Assembly (NCBI GenBank): GCA_020217165.1
Contig: JAIWOE010000083.1
Coordinates: forward strand, 1-15,242
Length of the DNA: 15,242 nt
DNA from: Desulfovibrio sp.
Lineage (GTDB): Bacteria; Desulfobacterota; Desulfovibrionia; Desulfovibrionales; Desulfovibrionaceae
Direction of reading: 5' to 3'
Below the pieces are notes generated by a model. That model worked only from the letters and a program-made list of their open reading frames with translations. It was not told where the DNA came from and did no database searches. How positions within the stretch are numbered: position 1 is the stretch's first letter; each line of letters begins with the position of its first letter. Position numbers and translations under genes: made by a program. Below, one piece after another: positions 14,567-15,242 of this stretch.

Positions 14567-15028
14567 GTGAAAACCACCGCCGAAATCGCCAATCTGTTCG
14601 ATGAAACCAAATGGGGCAAGGATTTCACCAGACAGGAAGTCGAAATCATCGCCAAATACCTGTCCATGCATTCCTACTCCAAAGGCGAAGAGATCTTTCG
14701 CCAGGGAGACAAGGAACGCTACATGGCCTTCATCACCGAGGGCCGGGTGGACATCATCAAGGAAAGCCACGACTGCCTGGAAAAAATCGTCGTCACCTTG
14801 AGTCCGCGCACGCATTTTGGCGAAATGGCCTTCATCGACGAGGAACCGCGATCGGCCTCGGCCATTGCCCGGGATGACGTGAGCATGCTGGTGCTTTCCC
14901 GGGAAAGCTTTGAGCACATCGCGGCCACCTACCCGGCCATTGGCATCAAAATGCTCAAGAACATCGCCAGGATGATCAGCCAGCGCCTGCGCATGACCAC
15001 GGGCAAGCTCGTGTACACCAGGGAATAA
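14567..15028 (+). CDS. Single-domain cyclic-nucleotide-binding protein
   Basis: A 153-residue protein consisting of one CRP/CAP-type cyclic nucleotide-binding domain. The beta-roll covers about residues 30-125, with GEEIFRQGD near 40-48. The phosphate-binding cassette is at 84-97: FGEMAF, then EEPRSA, including E86 and R95, the residues that contact cyclic nucleotide in the family. A C-terminal helix ends the protein at about 150. There is no helix-turn-helix, so unlike CRP it should not bind DNA itself; a regulatory subunit or partner-binding role is more likely. The GTG at 14567 is my start because family similarity begins just after it; GCGAG stands about ten bases upstream. In-frame GTG at 14516 and TTG at 14447 would add residues that do not look like the domain. 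It is followed by a strong terminator. Confidence 0.82.
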   Translation: MKTTAEIANLFDETKWGKDFTRQEVEIIAKYLSMHSYSKGEEIFRQGDKERYMAFITEGRVDIIKESHDCLEKIVVTLSPRTHFGEMAFIDEEPRSASAIARDDVSMLVLSRESFEHIAATYPAIGIKMLKNIARMISQRLRMTTGKLVYTRE

Positions 15029-15049
15029 CGCCGTCGTTTCATCTGCCAC

Positions 15050-15096
15050 GCCAAACGCCCCGGTTGCACTGTGCAGCCGGGGCGTTTGGCTGTTTC
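15050..15096 (+). terminator. Strong intrinsic terminator
   Basis: GCCAAACGCCCCGG at 15050-15063 pairs perfectly with CCGGGGCGTTTGGC at 15077-15090, a 14-bp stem. The 13-base loop itself contains a small palindrome, TGCAC-T-GTGCA. TGTTTC follows as a short T-rich tail. It ends the cyclic-nucleotide-binding gene 21 bp after its stop, and its symmetry could also stop transcripts arriving from the right. Confidence 0.85.
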
Positions 15097-15114
15097 ATCG
15101 CCGACAGCAGGATG

Positions 15115-15124
15115 ACACTAGTGT
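15115..15124. repeat. 10-bp perfect palindrome ACACTAGTGT
   Basis: A perfect palindrome centred on CTAG, a generally rare tetranucleotide in bacterial DNA. It stands just before the run of hairpins and could mark an element boundary or a protein site. Confidence 0.45.
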
Positions 15125-15128
15125 TACG

Positions 15129-15170
15129 TCCCCGAAATAAGACGATATTCTCATCATCTTATTTCGGGGA
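15129..15170. repeat. Hairpin A of terminal hairpin cluster
   Basis: TCCCCGAAATAAGA at 15129-15142 and TCTTATTTCGGGGA at 15157-15170 form a perfect 14-bp stem with a 14-base loop. After one mismatch, GAT and ATC in the loop could pair too. No T run follows, so it is not a plain terminator. Confidence 0.75.
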
Positions 15171-15175
15171 GGACC

Positions 15176-15205
15176 GTCCGCCAAAATTCGTGGATTTTGG
15201 CGGAC
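15176..15205. repeat. Hairpin B of terminal hairpin cluster
   Basis: GTCCGCCAAAAT at 15176-15187 and ATTTTGGCGGAC at 15194-15205 form a perfect 12-bp stem with the loop TCGTGG. It starts five bases after hairpin A. Confidence 0.75.
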
Positions 15206-15208
15206 TCA

Positions 15209-15242
15209 CGGAGCCTGCGGCTCCGGGGTCGCCTTGCAGGCG
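15209..15242. repeat. Hairpins C and D of terminal hairpin cluster
   Basis: Hairpin C is CGGAGCC-TGC-GGCTCCG at 15209-15225, a 7-bp stem. Hairpin D is CGCCT-TGC-AGGCG at 15230-15242, a 5-bp stem ending exactly at the last base of the window. Both have the loop TGC, which suggests related units. The array may continue outside. Confidence 0.55.

Noticed and set aside
1..15242. CRISPR arrays, tRNA or rRNA genes, transposases, defence operons
   Set aside because: I looked for spaced direct repeats, cloverleaf folds with conserved loops, and transposase or nuclease motifs in the coding frames and saw none inside the window.

Overview
The window looks like chromosome from a high-GC sulfate reducer of the Desulfovibrionaceae, close to Desulfovibrio (Megalodesulfovibrio) gigas. 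The main evidence is a 52-residue rubredoxin followed by rubredoxin:oxygen oxidoreductase (ROO). Compared from memory only, both are nearly identical to the well-studied D. gigas proteins. The other genes are ordinary housekeeping, transport and signalling genes, and coding density is high on both strands.

Layout. 1-3733 (+): the 3' part of a PAS-PAS-PAS-GGDEF diguanylate cyclase, cut by the window start, then a complete ABC exporter half-transporter. 3764-5029: a small unrecognised gene (-) divergent from a MerR-like helix-turn-helix/coiled-coil protein (+), with two inverted repeats between them. 5093-6502 (-): the rubredoxin-ROO pair. Rubredoxin (rd) is a 159-bp gene that is easily missed. 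6503-6809: a 307-bp divergent control region. 6810-7806 (+): azlC-azlD, a branched-chain amino acid exporter, facing an SDR oxidoreductase (-, 7811-8569). 8637-11603 (+): an M16C (PreP-like) zinc peptidase divergent from the SDR. 11604-11810: a control region with a near-consensus promoter that runs directly into an intrinsic terminator. 11811-15028 (+): cheV, a Fur-family regulator, an HtpX-like M48 membrane protease and a single-domain cyclic-nucleotide-binding protein, closed by a strong terminator. 15114-15242: a palindrome and four consecutive hairpins with no gene, reaching the window edge.

How the genes work together. Rubredoxin passes electrons to ROO, which reduces O2 to water, so the pair is an oxygen-defence module. 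Fur adds metal-dependent control nearby. The GGDEF protein, CheV and the cyclic-nucleotide-binding protein are signalling parts. The two zinc proteases are protein quality-control candidates.

No complete defence system, transposase, CRISPR array, tRNA or rRNA is visible. The two most unusual signals are non-coding. One is the promoter/terminator unit at 11609-11699, whose hairpin loop carries a 16S anti-Shine-Dalgarno-like sequence. The other is the hairpin cluster at the right edge, which could be the end of a mobile or repeated element lying outside the window.
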